A DNA stretch of 64,000 nucleotides from Halomonas sp. JB37 (GCF_002332255.1 NZ_NRGW01000001.1:1612001-1676000); one strand, 5' to 3'. Shown: positions 45,477-53,983, counted from the stretch's first letter. Numbers and translations: made by a program. The notes: generated from the letters alone by a model not told the origin.

Positions 45477-45887
45477 TTACGTGCTAGGCGGGGCTCTGCT
45501 GGGAGGAAGAGCGGTGCCAAAATAATAACGATCGTTAGACACCACACCGTTAACGCCACTTTGATGGGGCAGAGTCGGCATCAGGGTGGGAAAAATGTTG
45601 CTTAAGAATCCATCGCCTGAATGTAATTTAAAGATTTTTAGAGGATCGTCATCCGCTTGCCGCTGGAGTGAGTCATTTCGAATCCGCAGCTTATCCGGGA
45701 TATGCGCAACGCTCGCTTTATCCGAATGACTGTGCAGGCTTTCGTGAATCTGCGCCACGCCTGCTAAATGAGGTGAGTAGAGGTGTTTAGCGGCACCCAA
45801 CAGTAAGATCGAAAAACAGCAAAGAGTGAGTAGGCGGGAAACCCATCGCGATGAATGCTCCTTGTGTTCGCAACGCCCATGCCGCAT
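45477..45887 (-). CDS. small exported or anchored uncharacterised protein
   Basis: A 136-residue protein from ATG 45887, preceded by AAGGAAG. A longer frame to 45980 lacks such a signal. It has a His/Cys-containing basic start (RHGRCEHKEH), one hydrophobic segment (WVSRLLTLCCFSILLLGAA) acting as anchor or signal peptide, then a His-rich polar part (HLAGVAQIHESLHSHSD) and a Pro-rich end. The histidines hint at metal binding, but no family is recognised. Confidence 0.5.
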   Translation of the reverse strand: MRHGRCEHKEHSSRWVSRLLTLCCFSILLLGAAKHLYSPHLAGVAQIHESLHSHSDKASVAHIPDKLRIRNDSLQRQADDDPLKIFKLHSGDGFLSNIFPTLMPTLPHQSGVNGVVSNDRYYFGTALPPSRAPPST

Positions 45888-45951
45888 GGCATCTTCCTTG
45901 AAAAAGCCGTTTGTGAGGCGCCTTTTATACCTTAGGTGAGGGATATTTGCA

Positions 45952-46140
45952 TCAGCCTGTGACGGGCAGTACATCAACATTTACCTCCAAGCGATGCTCA
46001 CCACCGCCATTCATCACGCCTTTGAGCGGCGCTACGTCGGCGTAATCCCGGCTCCAGGCGAGCACGGTGCCGTCGGTAGGATCAGTTGTCTCAATTGGGA
46101 AAGGCTCATTGACGCCACGCCGAAGATTTTGTTTACTCAT
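45952..46140 (-). pseudogene. remnant of a transglutaminase-like protein C-terminus
   Basis: A 62-codon frame from ATG 46140 encodes NEPFPIETTDPTDGTVLAWS and then RDYADVAPLKGVMNGGGEHRLEVNVDVLPV in sequence. The latter closely resembles the end of bacterial transglutaminase-core family proteins, which finish with a GRDYxDVxPxxGVxxGGGxHxLxVxVxVxP pattern. The catalytic domain is missing, so I read it as a truncated remnant. No convincing ribosome binding site precedes it, and it lies directly beside the palindrome upstream of the dehydrogenase gene. Confidence 0.5.
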
Positions 46141-46151
46141 ATGATACCTGA

Positions 46152-46167
46152 TTGACGTTAACGTCAA
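46152..46167. promoter_or_regulatory. 16-bp palindrome upstream of mmsA
   Basis: TTGACGTTAACGTCAA is a perfect palindrome centred about 108 bases before the dehydrogenase start and 20 bases from the transglutaminase remnant on the other strand. It is a likely operator for a TetR-, GntR- or similar dimeric regulator. No regulator gene is adjacent. Confidence 0.55.
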
Positions 46168-46267
46168 CTTGCTGCTATACCCTGAGCACCCATTTATTAT
46201 CGCTAACGTGTGTCAGCAACCGCTTTCCAACAATAAATATGCATTTTCAAGTAATAGGAGCAGCACT

Positions 46268-47767
46268 ATGTCCGTTCGCCAAATCCCTATGGTTATCGAT
46301 GGTCAGCCCGTGCAGTCACAAAGCCAAGAGTGGCACGACGTGGTTAACCCTGCGACGCAAGAAGTGGTCGCTCGGGTGCCGTTCTGCACGGCGGAGGAAG
46401 TGGAGCGCGCGGTTAGCAGCGCCAAAGAGGCGTTTAAGACGTGGCGTAAAGTGCCGCTGGGCAAGCGTATGCGCATTATGCTCAAACTCCAGGCCTTGAT
46501 TCGCGATAACACGTCGGAACTCGCGGCATTGATTACCGAAGAGCATGGCAAAACTCTGCCGGATGCGGAAGGCGAAGTAGGTCGCGGGCTAGAAGTCGTA
46601 GAGCATGCTTGTTCGATTACCTCGCTGCAGCTTGGCGAGCTGGCAGAAAATGCGGCGAATGAAGTGGATGTTTACACCATGCACCAGCCGCTCGGCGTTG
46701 GCGCTGGTATTACCGCGTTCAACTTTCCGATCATGTTGCCCTGTTTTATGTTTCCGCTGGCCATTGCGACCGGCAATACCTTTATTCTAAAGCCGTCGGA
46801 GCAAGACCCAAGCTCTACCATGCGCTTGGTGGAATTGGCCCACGAGGCTGGCATCCCGCCGGGGGTACTCAACGTGGTGCACGGTGGCCCGGATGTCGCC
46901 AATCAAATTGCTGATCATCAAGATATCAAAGCGCTTTCATTTATTGGCTCAACCCACGTAGGCTCGCTGCTCTATAACCGCGCGGCGGTGGCAGGCAAGC
47001 GGATGCAGGCGATGATGGGCGCTAAGAATCACTGTGTGGTTATGCCTGACGCTAACCGCAGTCAGGCCATTAACAATTTACTGGGCTCGGCATTTGGCGC
47101 AGCGGGCCAGCGCTGTATGGCTAACTCGGTGGTCGTGCTCGTGGGCGATGCTCGGGAATGGTTAAGCGATATTGTTGATGCCGCACGTAATATGAAAGTG
47201 GGGCCAGGTACCCAGCTAGATGCAGACTTAGGCCCGCTAGTCTCACCCGCTGCGCGTGATCGTGTGCTGCGCTTAATCGATGCGGGTGAAAAAGAGGGTG
47301 CCAAGCTGATGGTCGATGGCCGTAATATTCAGGTAGAGGGTTACCCTAACGGTAACTTTGTTGGGCCGACGCTATTTGCCGATGTGACCGCCGAGATGAC
47401 TATTTATCGCGAAGAGATCTTTGGGCCTGTGCTGTGCGTGGTCAGTGTTGAAACGCTGGATGATGCCATCGCCTTTATCAATGCTAATCCCAACGGTAAC
47501 GGGACCTCGATTTTTACCAATTCAGGCTGGGTGGCACGCCGCTTTGAAACCGACATTGATGTGGGGCAAATCGGTATTAACGTGGCAATTCCGGTGCCGG
47601 TGGCATATTTCAGCTTTACCGGTTCACGGGCGTCGAAGCTCGGTGACTTAGGGCCAAACGGTAAGCAGGCAATCGCCTTCTGGACGCAAACAAAAACCGT
47701 CACGGCACGCTGGTTCGAGCCGGAGAACGTTTCCAGTGGCATTAATAGCACGATTTCGCTGGGCTAA
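46268..47767 (+). CDS. mmsA: CoA-acylating methylmalonate-semialdehyde dehydrogenase
   Basis: A 499-residue aldehyde dehydrogenase that converts methylmalonate semialdehyde to propionyl-CoA (or malonate semialdehyde to acetyl-CoA) in valine, myo-inositol or beta-alanine breakdown. The catalytic Cys is in GAAGQRCMANSVVV, which is the MMSDH form; GVGAGITAFNFPIMLPCFMF is also typical, and the end contains FTGSRASKLGDLGPNGKQA. ATG 46268 is chosen because AGGAG stands at 46256-46260; an upstream extension lacks homology. It is alone, without mmsB or a transaminase beside it. Confidence 0.93.
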   Translation: MSVRQIPMVIDGQPVQSQSQEWHDVVNPATQEVVARVPFCTAEEVERAVSSAKEAFKTWRKVPLGKRMRIMLKLQALIRDNTSELAALITEEHGKTLPDAEGEVGRGLEVVEHACSITSLQLGELAENAANEVDVYTMHQPLGVGAGITAFNFPIMLPCFMFPLAIATGNTFILKPSEQDPSSTMRLVELAHEAGIPPGVLNVVHGGPDVANQIADHQDIKALSFIGSTHVGSLLYNRAAVAGKRMQAMMGAKNHCVVMPDANRSQAINNLLGSAFGAAGQRCMANSVVVLVGDAREWLSDIVDAARNMKVGPGTQLDADLGPLVSPAARDRVLRLIDAGEKEGAKLMVDGRNIQVEGYPNGNFVGPTLFADVTAEMTIYREEIFGPVLCVVSVETLDDAIAFINANPNGNGTSIFTNSGWVARRFETDIDVGQIGINVAIPVPVAYFSFTGSRASKLGDLGPNGKQAIAFWTQTKTVTARWFEPENVSSGINSTISLG

Positions 47768-47790
47768 AAGAAACGCCGATCTTAGCTATA

Positions 47791-47816
47791 TTAGGCCCCG
47801 CTTAAGCGGGGCCTAA
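47791..47816 (+). terminator. palindromic hairpin after mmsA
   Basis: A perfect 26-bp palindrome (arms TTAGGCCCCGCTT and its complement) lies 23 bases after the mmsA stop. It would form a very stable hairpin but has no T tract, so termination is likely but not proven. The next gene starts 40 bases later. Confidence 0.6.
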
Positions 47817-47855
47817 TGGTAGTAGGGCAAAGCAATTAACAATAAAGAGGTGATT

Positions 47856-48458
47856 ATGTTGCCATCATTAAGTCGCTTTAACGTGCCAGAAACGCTCGAT
47901 GCGTTGCCCGACGATATTCGTACTACGATTCTGGCCGTGCAGGAAAAAGCAGGCTTTGTGCCCAATGTTTTCCTAATGCTGGCCCATCGCCCCGCTGAGT
48001 TTAGGGCGTTTTTTGCCTATCACGACGCGTTAATGGAACGGGAGTCAGAGTCGATCACTAAAGCTGAGAAAGAGATGATTGTGGTCGCTACCAGTGCGCG
48101 AAACCGCTGCTTATATTGCGTGGTGGCGCACGGTGCGCTGGTGCGCATTTATAGCAAAGACCCGCTGTTGGCCGACCAGGTTGCGATTAATCATCGCGTG
48201 GCGCCTATTAGCGAGCGCCATCGTGTGATGCTCGATTTTGCTATGCACTGTGCGATAGATGTGGGTGAAATGACCGACGAGTGGTCTGCGCGGCTGCTGG
48301 CCGTCGGCTTCAGCCAAGAGGATTGCTGGGATATCGGTGCTATTGCAGCCTTTTTTGGTTTGTCTAATCGACTGGTCACGCTGGCGGGTACGCCGCCTAA
48401 TGAGGAGTTTTATCTGATGGGGCGCATACCTCGCGAGGCATCGACTGGTAACGTTTAA
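47856..48458 (+). CDS. peroxidase-related/AhpD-like (carboxymuconolactone decarboxylase) protein
   Basis: A 200-residue helical protein of the AhpD/CMD superfamily. The redox pair is in NRCLYCVVAHG, a C-x-x-C followed by His as in AhpD; the upstream ITKAEKEMIVVATSA is characteristic of the peroxidase-related subfamily. It probably acts as an alkylhydroperoxidase or disulfide reductase; substrate unknown. ATG 47856 follows AAAGAGG; GTG 47850 overlaps that site and is less likely. It lies between mmsA and the thiamin riboswitch. Confidence 0.85.
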   Translation: MLPSLSRFNVPETLDALPDDIRTTILAVQEKAGFVPNVFLMLAHRPAEFRAFFAYHDALMERESESITKAEKEMIVVATSARNRCLYCVVAHGALVRIYSKDPLLADQVAINHRVAPISERHRVMLDFAMHCAIDVGEMTDEWSARLLAVGFSQEDCWDIGAIAAFFGLSNRLVTLAGTPPNEEFYLMGRIPREASTGNV

Positions 48459-48525
48459 GCGTTACTTACCTTCACTTTCCTTTACTGAGGCGCGGTTTTC
48501 AGTGAGGATAGCGCCTCCACTCACT

Positions 48526-48618
48526 GTCGCCAGGGGAGCCCTTATCAACGGGGCTGAGAATGCGCGTTGCGCAGACCCTGGAACCTGATCCGGTTCGTAC
48601 CGGCGGAGGAAGCGCGAC
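48526..48618 (+). promoter_or_regulatory. TPP riboswitch (THI element)
   Basis: The conserved aptamer elements are present in order: GGGGAGCCC, GGGGCTGAGA (48550-48559), ACCCTGGAACCTGATC (48575-48590) and the CCGG-N-CCGG stem followed by GGCGGAGGAAGCG. The outer helix pairs GTCGC (48526-48530) with GCGAC (48614-48618). The ribosome binding site GGAGGA (48605-48610) is part of the conserved 3' motif, and the ATG begins at the base after the helix. Thiamin pyrophosphate binding should therefore block translation directly, with no separate expression platform. Confidence 0.95.
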
Positions 48619-49998
48619 ATGCTTTACCTAACGTCAGCCGTACTTGGCGCGGCGCTGTGCTGCTTTGCTTTTTTAGGCCTGCGGACTCGCAGGGTTGATG
48701 GCCCGCTTGATGACTATATGACAGCTCGCAATTCGCAGACGAGCTCGACTCTCGGGCTTTCCTTTCTCGCGTCAGGCATGGGGGCGTGGATTCTCTTTGC
48801 GCCCCCTGAAATTGGTGCCTTCGTGGGCCCGCTTGCGCTAGCAGGCTACGCGTTTGGCTCCACATTACCCTTTATTATCTTAGCTCTTTATGGGCCTAAG
48901 ATTCGCCGCGCGCTTCCCGAAGGGCGTAGCATCGCCGAATTTGCACAGGCGTGCTATGGCCTCGGCGTACGGCGCTGGGTCACGCTGGTGTCCATTGCTT
49001 ACATGGCCTGCTTTTTGGCCGCCGAGCTAACGGCGATTGGTGCGATAACAGCATTGCTGTCTGATGTACCTCCCTCACTCGTGGTGATTGGCGTCGCGCT
49101 GACTACGCTTATTTACACGGTAGTGGGCGGCCTGCGCGCCAGCCTTGCCACTGACCGCTGGCAGGCCTGGCTGCTGCTGGTGCTATTGGTCGTGGTAGGC
49201 AGCATGGCGCTTTGGCGGCTTCCTGCATTGCCTAGCGAAGCGGCGATGCCTGCTATCCCTGTTACCAGCGCGCTCAGTGTGGCATTAACACTAGTGATTG
49301 CGGTAACGGCCGCCAATTTATTTCATCAGGGCTATTGGCAGCGCGTATGGGCTGCTAAGGATGACCACAGCCTGGGTCGTGGCGCATGGCTAGGCGGCGC
49401 TATGACGATGGTGGTGGTAATGGTTATTGGTAGTTTAGGCATTTTAGCAGCGATGAGCGGTGTTGCTCTGGGCACACCGCCTATGCCGTTTTTCGCACTG
49501 CTAACGGATGCACCCGCTTGGTTATCGCTACCTGCACTGGTATTGGCTGTTACCTTGGTAGCTTCCAGTGTTGATACGCTCCAGAATGGCATTGCCTCGC
49601 TTATCGTCGCACGCAGCGAAAAGCGCGGTGTTTCGCTGGAGGCAGCCCGCTGGGCGACGGTTGCATTAATGATTCCCGTGGTAGTGGTTGCTTTACAGGG
49701 ATTATCGATACTGCGGCTTTTCCTTATTGCCGACTTACTGTGCGCCTCCATCGTAGTGCCGGTGTTGCTAGGGCTATGGCAACGGATGACGCCAATAGCC
49801 GCCATCGGGGGCGGCGTTGCTGGGCTGCTCGGGGCTATTTTGCCCGGGTGGTTAAGCCAAGGCAGTGTCAGCGCAGGAGTGGTGGCGGCGAGCTTTCCTG
49901 ACAGCATTCCAACGTTAGGCCCTTTTCTGGGCGCATTGGTTATGTCAACGTTAGTTAGCGTGGCGCTTGCCTATGCTATAAAAAAACAGCCTGTGTAG
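48619..49998 (+). CDS. thiV: ThiV-like sodium:solute symporter, predicted thiamin-precursor importer
   Basis: A 459-residue SSS-family transporter with about 12-13 helices. Seen: DDYMTARNSQTSSTLGLSFLAS, EGRSIAEFAQACYGLGVRR and VVGGLRASLATDRWQAWLLL. Symporters of this family placed directly behind a TPP riboswitch in gammaproteobacteria are known as ThiV and are predicted to import hydroxymethylpyrimidine or a related thiamin precursor. The substrate has not been shown here. Its start codon abuts the aptamer, so its synthesis should fall when thiamin pyrophosphate is plentiful. Confidence 0.88.
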   Translation: MLYLTSAVLGAALCCFAFLGLRTRRVDGPLDDYMTARNSQTSSTLGLSFLASGMGAWILFAPPEIGAFVGPLALAGYAFGSTLPFIILALYGPKIRRALPEGRSIAEFAQACYGLGVRRWVTLVSIAYMACFLAAELTAIGAITALLSDVPPSLVVIGVALTTLIYTVVGGLRASLATDRWQAWLLLVLLVVVGSMALWRLPALPSEAAMPAIPVTSALSVALTLVIAVTAANLFHQGYWQRVWAAKDDHSLGRGAWLGGAMTMVVVMVIGSLGILAAMSGVALGTPPMPFFALLTDAPAWLSLPALVLAVTLVASSVDTLQNGIASLIVARSEKRGVSLEAARWATVALMIPVVVVALQGLSILRLFLIADLLCASIVVPVLLGLWQRMTPIAAIGGGVAGLLGAILPGWLSQGSVSAGVVAASFPDSIPTLGPFLGALVMSTLVSVALAYAIKKQPV

Positions 49999-50106
49999 AA
50001 GGGAGTCGCCTAGCGTGGGCTTGGTGTGCCGGGAATGCATCGCTATAGTGGATAAGTACGTAGAACGATTTGCGCTTCTGAGCGCTCGCTAATCGCAAGG
50101 ACGACT

Positions 50107-51075
50107 ATGATTAGAGCTATGCTTACTACGCCCGATGGTGCGGTTCACGAAGGCAATGAAGACTTGCTGGCCATGTGGCAATCCACGCCTGACAGCCATA
50201 TCTGGATCGATATGCAGGGTGAGACGCAGGACAGTGAACGCACCATTTTAGAGGCTTTCAAATTTCATCCCATGGCGATTCAGGATGCTCATAAGGAGCG
50301 CCATCCGCCAAAGATTGAAGAGTTCGATAATCACACGCTGATTATCTACCGGGGTATTTCCTCCTTCGATGCTGAGTTGAATTATCTGCCGCAGCAGATA
50401 TGTTTTTTTGTCGGTGAGCGCTTTCTAGTCACGCTTCACCCCGGTGAGGCGCTCAGCATTGAGCGGCTGTTTAATGAGCACGGCAAGAAACTGCTGGCGC
50501 ATTCCCCTGAGCATGTCGCGCTGCGAGTGATGTATATTTCAGCCGGCTTTTATATCGATAGTCTGCTCGAATTTGAAACTGAGCTAAGCGATTTGGAGGA
50601 TGAGCTACTCGAAAATGGCAACGATGCGCTCATGCGCAAGATCATCACCTATCGTTCTCGGCTGGTGAAAATGCGCCGAATCTTTAGCTACCATCAGGGA
50701 ATTACCCAGGAGCTAACGGCTTACGACTACGAGCATGTGCCCCGCGAAGAAAGCGAGACGCTCCACGCGATTAATGATGTGGCGGATCGTTTCGAACGTC
50801 TCTATACCTTGACCCAGATGTACTATGAAATTTGCGGTGACTTAATCGATGGCTATATTTCTATTTCATCCCACCAGCTAAATATCACTATGCGTGTGCT
50901 GACGGTGATTACCGCGATCTTTGTGCCGTTGACGTTTATTGCCGGCATTTACGGCATGAACTTTGCCAATATGCCCGAGCTGCGCTACGAGTATGGCTAC
51001 TTTTTTGTATGGGGAGCCATGTTGGGCATCGCTGGAATACTGATTTGGTTATTCAAGCGTAAAAACTGGTTTTAA
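50107..51075 (+). CDS. corA: CorA-family magnesium/divalent cation transporter
   Basis: A 322-residue CorA protein. A large cytoplasmic N-terminal domain (FHPMAIQDAHKERHPPKIEE) and long helix lead to two C-terminal membrane helices with the signature YGMNFANMPE at the pore entrance; the positively charged end is KRKNW. It forms homopentamers that admit Mg2+ (and Co2+ or Ni2+). AAGGA precedes the ATG. The GMN is intact; a ZntB-like zinc role is possible but less likely given the N-terminal match. Confidence 0.92.
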   Translation: MIRAMLTTPDGAVHEGNEDLLAMWQSTPDSHIWIDMQGETQDSERTILEAFKFHPMAIQDAHKERHPPKIEEFDNHTLIIYRGISSFDAELNYLPQQICFFVGERFLVTLHPGEALSIERLFNEHGKKLLAHSPEHVALRVMYISAGFYIDSLLEFETELSDLEDELLENGNDALMRKIITYRSRLVKMRRIFSYHQGITQELTAYDYEHVPREESETLHAINDVADRFERLYTLTQMYYEICGDLIDGYISISSHQLNITMRVLTVITAIFVPLTFIAGIYGMNFANMPELRYEYGYFFVWGAMLGIAGILIWLFKRKNWF

Positions 51076-51097
51076 CGCCATACAACGGAGTCAATCT

Positions 51098-52288
51098 ATG
51101 GCCGACACTGCACACAAGGTACCAACGACGATGGCTGCCATGCTCTTAACCGGGCATGGGGATATCGATAAATTGGAATACCATCAGGATGTCGCTACGC
51201 CGCAGCCCAGGCAAGGCGAGGTGTTGGTGCAGGTAACCGCGACGGCCAAGAACAACACCGATCGAAAAGCCCGGGAAGGTCTTTATCCCACCAAAGATAA
51301 GGGCGACGTCACTTCCTTTGCCATGGGCGGCACGCCGACGCTTACCTTTCCGCGTATTCAAGGCGCTGATGTGGCAGGCCGCGTGGTAGCCGTCGGTGAA
51401 GGTGTTGGCGCTGAGCGTATTGGTGAGCGCGGGCTGCTCGATTTTAATATCTACGCTGACGAGCGTCGCGATATCAATCTAACGCCGGATTATTACGGCC
51501 ACGGTGCTGACGGTGGGTTTGCTGAATATATCGCCGTGCCAGCCGATCAGTTTTACGCTGTGCCGAATCCTGAGCTGCGCGATGCTGAGCTGGCGTCAAT
51601 GGGTATGTGCTCGTATCAAACTGCTTACCACATGATGACAGCTGCCAGTATATGTGCCGGTGAGCGGGTACTGGTAAGCGGTGCCAGCGGTGGCGTGGGT
51701 ACGGCGCTCATTCAGCTGTGCCGAATCGTTGGGGCCATCCCTTACGCCGTCAGCCAGCTAGATAAAGCCGATGCGCTAAGCGCCTTCGGCGCAGAGGCGG
51801 TGATTGATCGTGGCGACTTGCCGACGTTTGTTGAGCGAGTGCTGGCTACCACTAACGGCAAACCGATTGATGCAGTGATGGATCTGGTCGGGGGTGAGAT
51901 GACGAACCTGTTTATCGATACCATGATTGTCGATATGCAGGGCCGTCAGAGCTATCCGCGTCTTTCAATAGCCGGTGCCAGCGGTGGCAATCTCAGCGAA
52001 ATGATGTGGACCCGTATTTATCTCTACCAGGTGCAGATTTTTGGCGTCTCTCACGGTACTCGTGAAGAGGCTGAGCAGCTTGTCGAATGGATTCGTAGCG
52101 GCCTACTCAAACCGGTGCTTCATGCAGCGTTTAAACTTTCTGACCTGCATGCTGCCGAGCGTTATTTTGTTAATCGAGGTGGCAATTATCTGGGCAAAAT
52201 TGTGCTGGTTCCCGATTCACAGTGGGCTTCCCACGGTGCGTCGTTCGCTCTTGAAAACACCTCTTCCGATGCTCAGGAGCAACGCTAG
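51098..52288 (+). CDS. zinc-type alcohol dehydrogenase/quinone-oxidoreductase family protein
   Basis: A 396-residue medium-chain dehydrogenase/reductase. The GroES-like half has PRIQGADVAGRVVAVGEGV, the Rossmann half has ERVLVSGASGGVGTALIQLCR, and the C-terminus has LPTFVERVLATTNGKPIDAVMD. It lies directly before the proline-racemase-family gene, whose GTG start overlaps its TAG stop (TAGTG). The two are thus translationally coupled and may act on one substrate, which is unknown. Confidence 0.88.
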   Translation: MADTAHKVPTTMAAMLLTGHGDIDKLEYHQDVATPQPRQGEVLVQVTATAKNNTDRKAREGLYPTKDKGDVTSFAMGGTPTLTFPRIQGADVAGRVVAVGEGVGAERIGERGLLDFNIYADERRDINLTPDYYGHGADGGFAEYIAVPADQFYAVPNPELRDAELASMGMCSYQTAYHMMTAASICAGERVLVSGASGGVGTALIQLCRIVGAIPYAVSQLDKADALSAFGAEAVIDRGDLPTFVERVLATTNGKPIDAVMDLVGGEMTNLFIDTMIVDMQGRQSYPRLSIAGASGGNLSEMMWTRIYLYQVQIFGVSHGTREEAEQLVEWIRSGLLKPVLHAAFKLSDLHAAERYFVNRGGNYLGKIVLVPDSQWASHGASFALENTSSDAQEQR

Positions 52289-53346
52289 TGCATAATTTTC
52301 ATACCATTCAGTTAATGGATACTCACGCCGGTGGTGATGTTAGCCGTATTGTTACGGGTGGTATTGATAGTTTGCCCGGTGCCACCGTTCGCGAGCAGAT
52401 GGAGTACCTGCGCGATGACGCCGACGGATTGCGCCGCCTGCTACTGGAAGAGCCTTACGGCGTGCCGGAAATGTCGGTCGATTTATTGGTGCCAGCCTGC
52501 CATCCGGAGGCCGTCGCGGGTTACATCATTATGGAAGTGATGGGTTATCCCATTTACTCTGGTTCCAATACGCTGTGCACGGCCACCGCCGTACTAGAGA
52601 GCGGCATTGTGCCTAAGCAAGAAGGTATTCAGCGCTTCAAACTAGAAGCGCCCGCGGGCCTGGTGCAAATTGAAGCGAAGGTGCATAACGGCGTTGTCGA
52701 ATCGGTCACCTGCAGCGGGTTGCCCAGTTATATCGACACCTATCGCGCTACGATTCGCGTGCCGAGTATTGGCGATGTGACCTACTCAATCGCTTATAGC
52801 GGCGGCTTTTATGCGTTGGTGGATGCGACTGAGCTTGGCTTTAAGCTAGTGCGTGATGAGGAACGAGCACTTTCTGAGTGCGCTTATAAAATTGTTGAGG
52901 CAATTAAAGCGCAGCGTGGCTTCTCCCATTACACGCTGGGAGATGTGGGGCCATTGCCATTTTTGCACTTTATGGGCCCTGAGGAGAAGGTAGGGGAGGG
53001 GTATATACGCTCACGCTCCACCACGTATGTTCACCCTGGCGTTATCTGTCGCAGCACCACAGGCACCGGTACGTCGGCACGCTTAGCGCTAATGAACTAT
53101 GAAGGGCGGCTGAACGTGGGGGATAAGCTAGAGACCGTTTCGTTGCGTGAGACGGGCTTTATCGGCACCTTCACGGGCACGCACCAAGAGGGCGATCATC
53201 ACGTCGTCGAAAACACCATTACAGGTCGCAGCTATGTGCTGGCTCACTCTGATATCGTTATCAACTGTGACGACCCCATGGTGGGCTGTGGCGAGCTACA
53301 TCATATATTGCGTGATCGTCATCAGCGTACAGAGTCTGAGACGTAG
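52288..53346 (+). CDS. proline racemase family protein with both catalytic Cys replaced
   Basis: A 352-residue protein of the proline racemase/hydroxyproline epimerase superfamily. Family regions are MDTHAGGDVSRIV at the start and INCDDPMVGCGEL near the end. Racemases use two cysteines in MCGHGTI and SPCGTGTSA; here the sites read YSGSNTL (Cys and His both replaced by Ser) and STTGTGTSA (Cys replaced by Thr). Loss of the second Cys is known in trans-3-hydroxyproline dehydratases, so dehydration or a different reaction is more likely than racemisation. GTG 52288 has AGGAG at 52275-52279 and overlaps the upstream TAG. Its last 25 bases overlap the convergent DUF1289 gene. Confidence 0.88.
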   Translation: MHNFHTIQLMDTHAGGDVSRIVTGGIDSLPGATVREQMEYLRDDADGLRRLLLEEPYGVPEMSVDLLVPACHPEAVAGYIIMEVMGYPIYSGSNTLCTATAVLESGIVPKQEGIQRFKLEAPAGLVQIEAKVHNGVVESVTCSGLPSYIDTYRATIRVPSIGDVTYSIAYSGGFYALVDATELGFKLVRDEERALSECAYKIVEAIKAQRGFSHYTLGDVGPLPFLHFMGPEEKVGEGYIRSRSTTYVHPGVICRSTTGTGTSARLALMNYEGRLNVGDKLETVSLRETGFIGTFTGTHQEGDHHVVENTITGRSYVLAHSDIVINCDDPMVGCGELHHILRDRHQRTESET

Positions 53347-53528
53347 CCTTCTGCCTCTAGCCGTTCCCATACCGGGGCTTTTTCAGCCTCGGTCATAGCT
53401 CCCCAGCAGGCTATTTCATCTAATGTACGGCCGCAGCCTTCGCATACCGATGTTGACGATTCTATTTGGCAGATTTGTACGCAAGGCGAAATAGGCCGCA
53501 CCTTAGCGGGTATATGGGCTTTAGTCAT
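53322..53528 (-). CDS. DUF1289 small cysteine-rich protein
   Basis: A 68-residue protein with the DUF1289 pattern SPCVQICQIE, VCEGCGRTLDEIACW, giving four cysteines that could hold a metal or iron-sulfur cluster, and a C-terminal EAEKAPVWERLE helix. Function is not known. It is convergent with, and overlaps by 25 bases, the end of the proline-racemase-like gene. Confidence 0.88.
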   Translation of the reverse strand: MTKAHIPAKVRPISPCVQICQIESSTSVCEGCGRTLDEIACWGAMTEAEKAPVWERLEAEGYVSDSVR

Positions 53529-53566
53529 GATTGAAAGCTCTTTGGCATTAAGTATCGAGCGATGGC

Positions 53567-53983
53567 TTATGAGGCAGATACTTTGCCGCGCAGCGATTTG
53601 ACTTTACCTTTGCGGGTTTTGTGGTCAACCCGACGGCGTTGTGAGCCTTTAGTGGGCTTAGTGGCACGGCGAATTTTTTGCGGTTTGGTGGCACTCCGTA
53701 TCAGCTCTCTTAAACGTGCCAGTGCATCTTCTTTATTTAGCTCAAGCTTGCGATGGCTCTGGGCTTTAATAATCACCACGCCTTCTTTGCTAATGCGCTG
53801 GTCGGACAACGCCATTAACCTTTCTTTGTAGAGTGGTGGCAGCGTGGAGCTCAGAATGTCGAAGCGCAAGTGTACGGCTGAAGCGACCTTGTTGACGTTC
53901 TGGCCGCCAGCGCCTTGGGCACGAATCTGGCTAATACCAATCTCCCAATCAGCTAGGGTAACGTCGCTAGAAATGGTGAGCAT
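53567..53983 (-). CDS. arfB: alternative ribosome-rescue factor ArfB (YaeJ)
   Basis: A 138-residue protein with a release-factor catalytic domain. The peptidyl-tRNA hydrolysis motif GGQ is in RAQGAGGQNVNKVASAVHL, and the basic tail (about 105-138, KPQKIRRATKPTKGSQRRRV) is the part that reads the empty mRNA channel of stalled ribosomes. Length and layout match ArfB and not the longer RF1/RF2 proteins. Confidence 0.94.
   Translation of the reverse strand: MLTISSDVTLADWEIGISQIRAQGAGGQNVNKVASAVHLRFDILSSTLPPLYKERLMALSDQRISKEGVVIIKAQSHRKLELNKEDALARLRELIRSATKPQKIRRATKPTKGSQRRRVDHKTRKGKVKSLRGKVSAS

Noticed and set aside
49332-49907. Minus-strand frame of 191 codons inside the ThiV-like gene
   Set aside because: Antisense of membrane-helix codons; no start signal or homology pattern.
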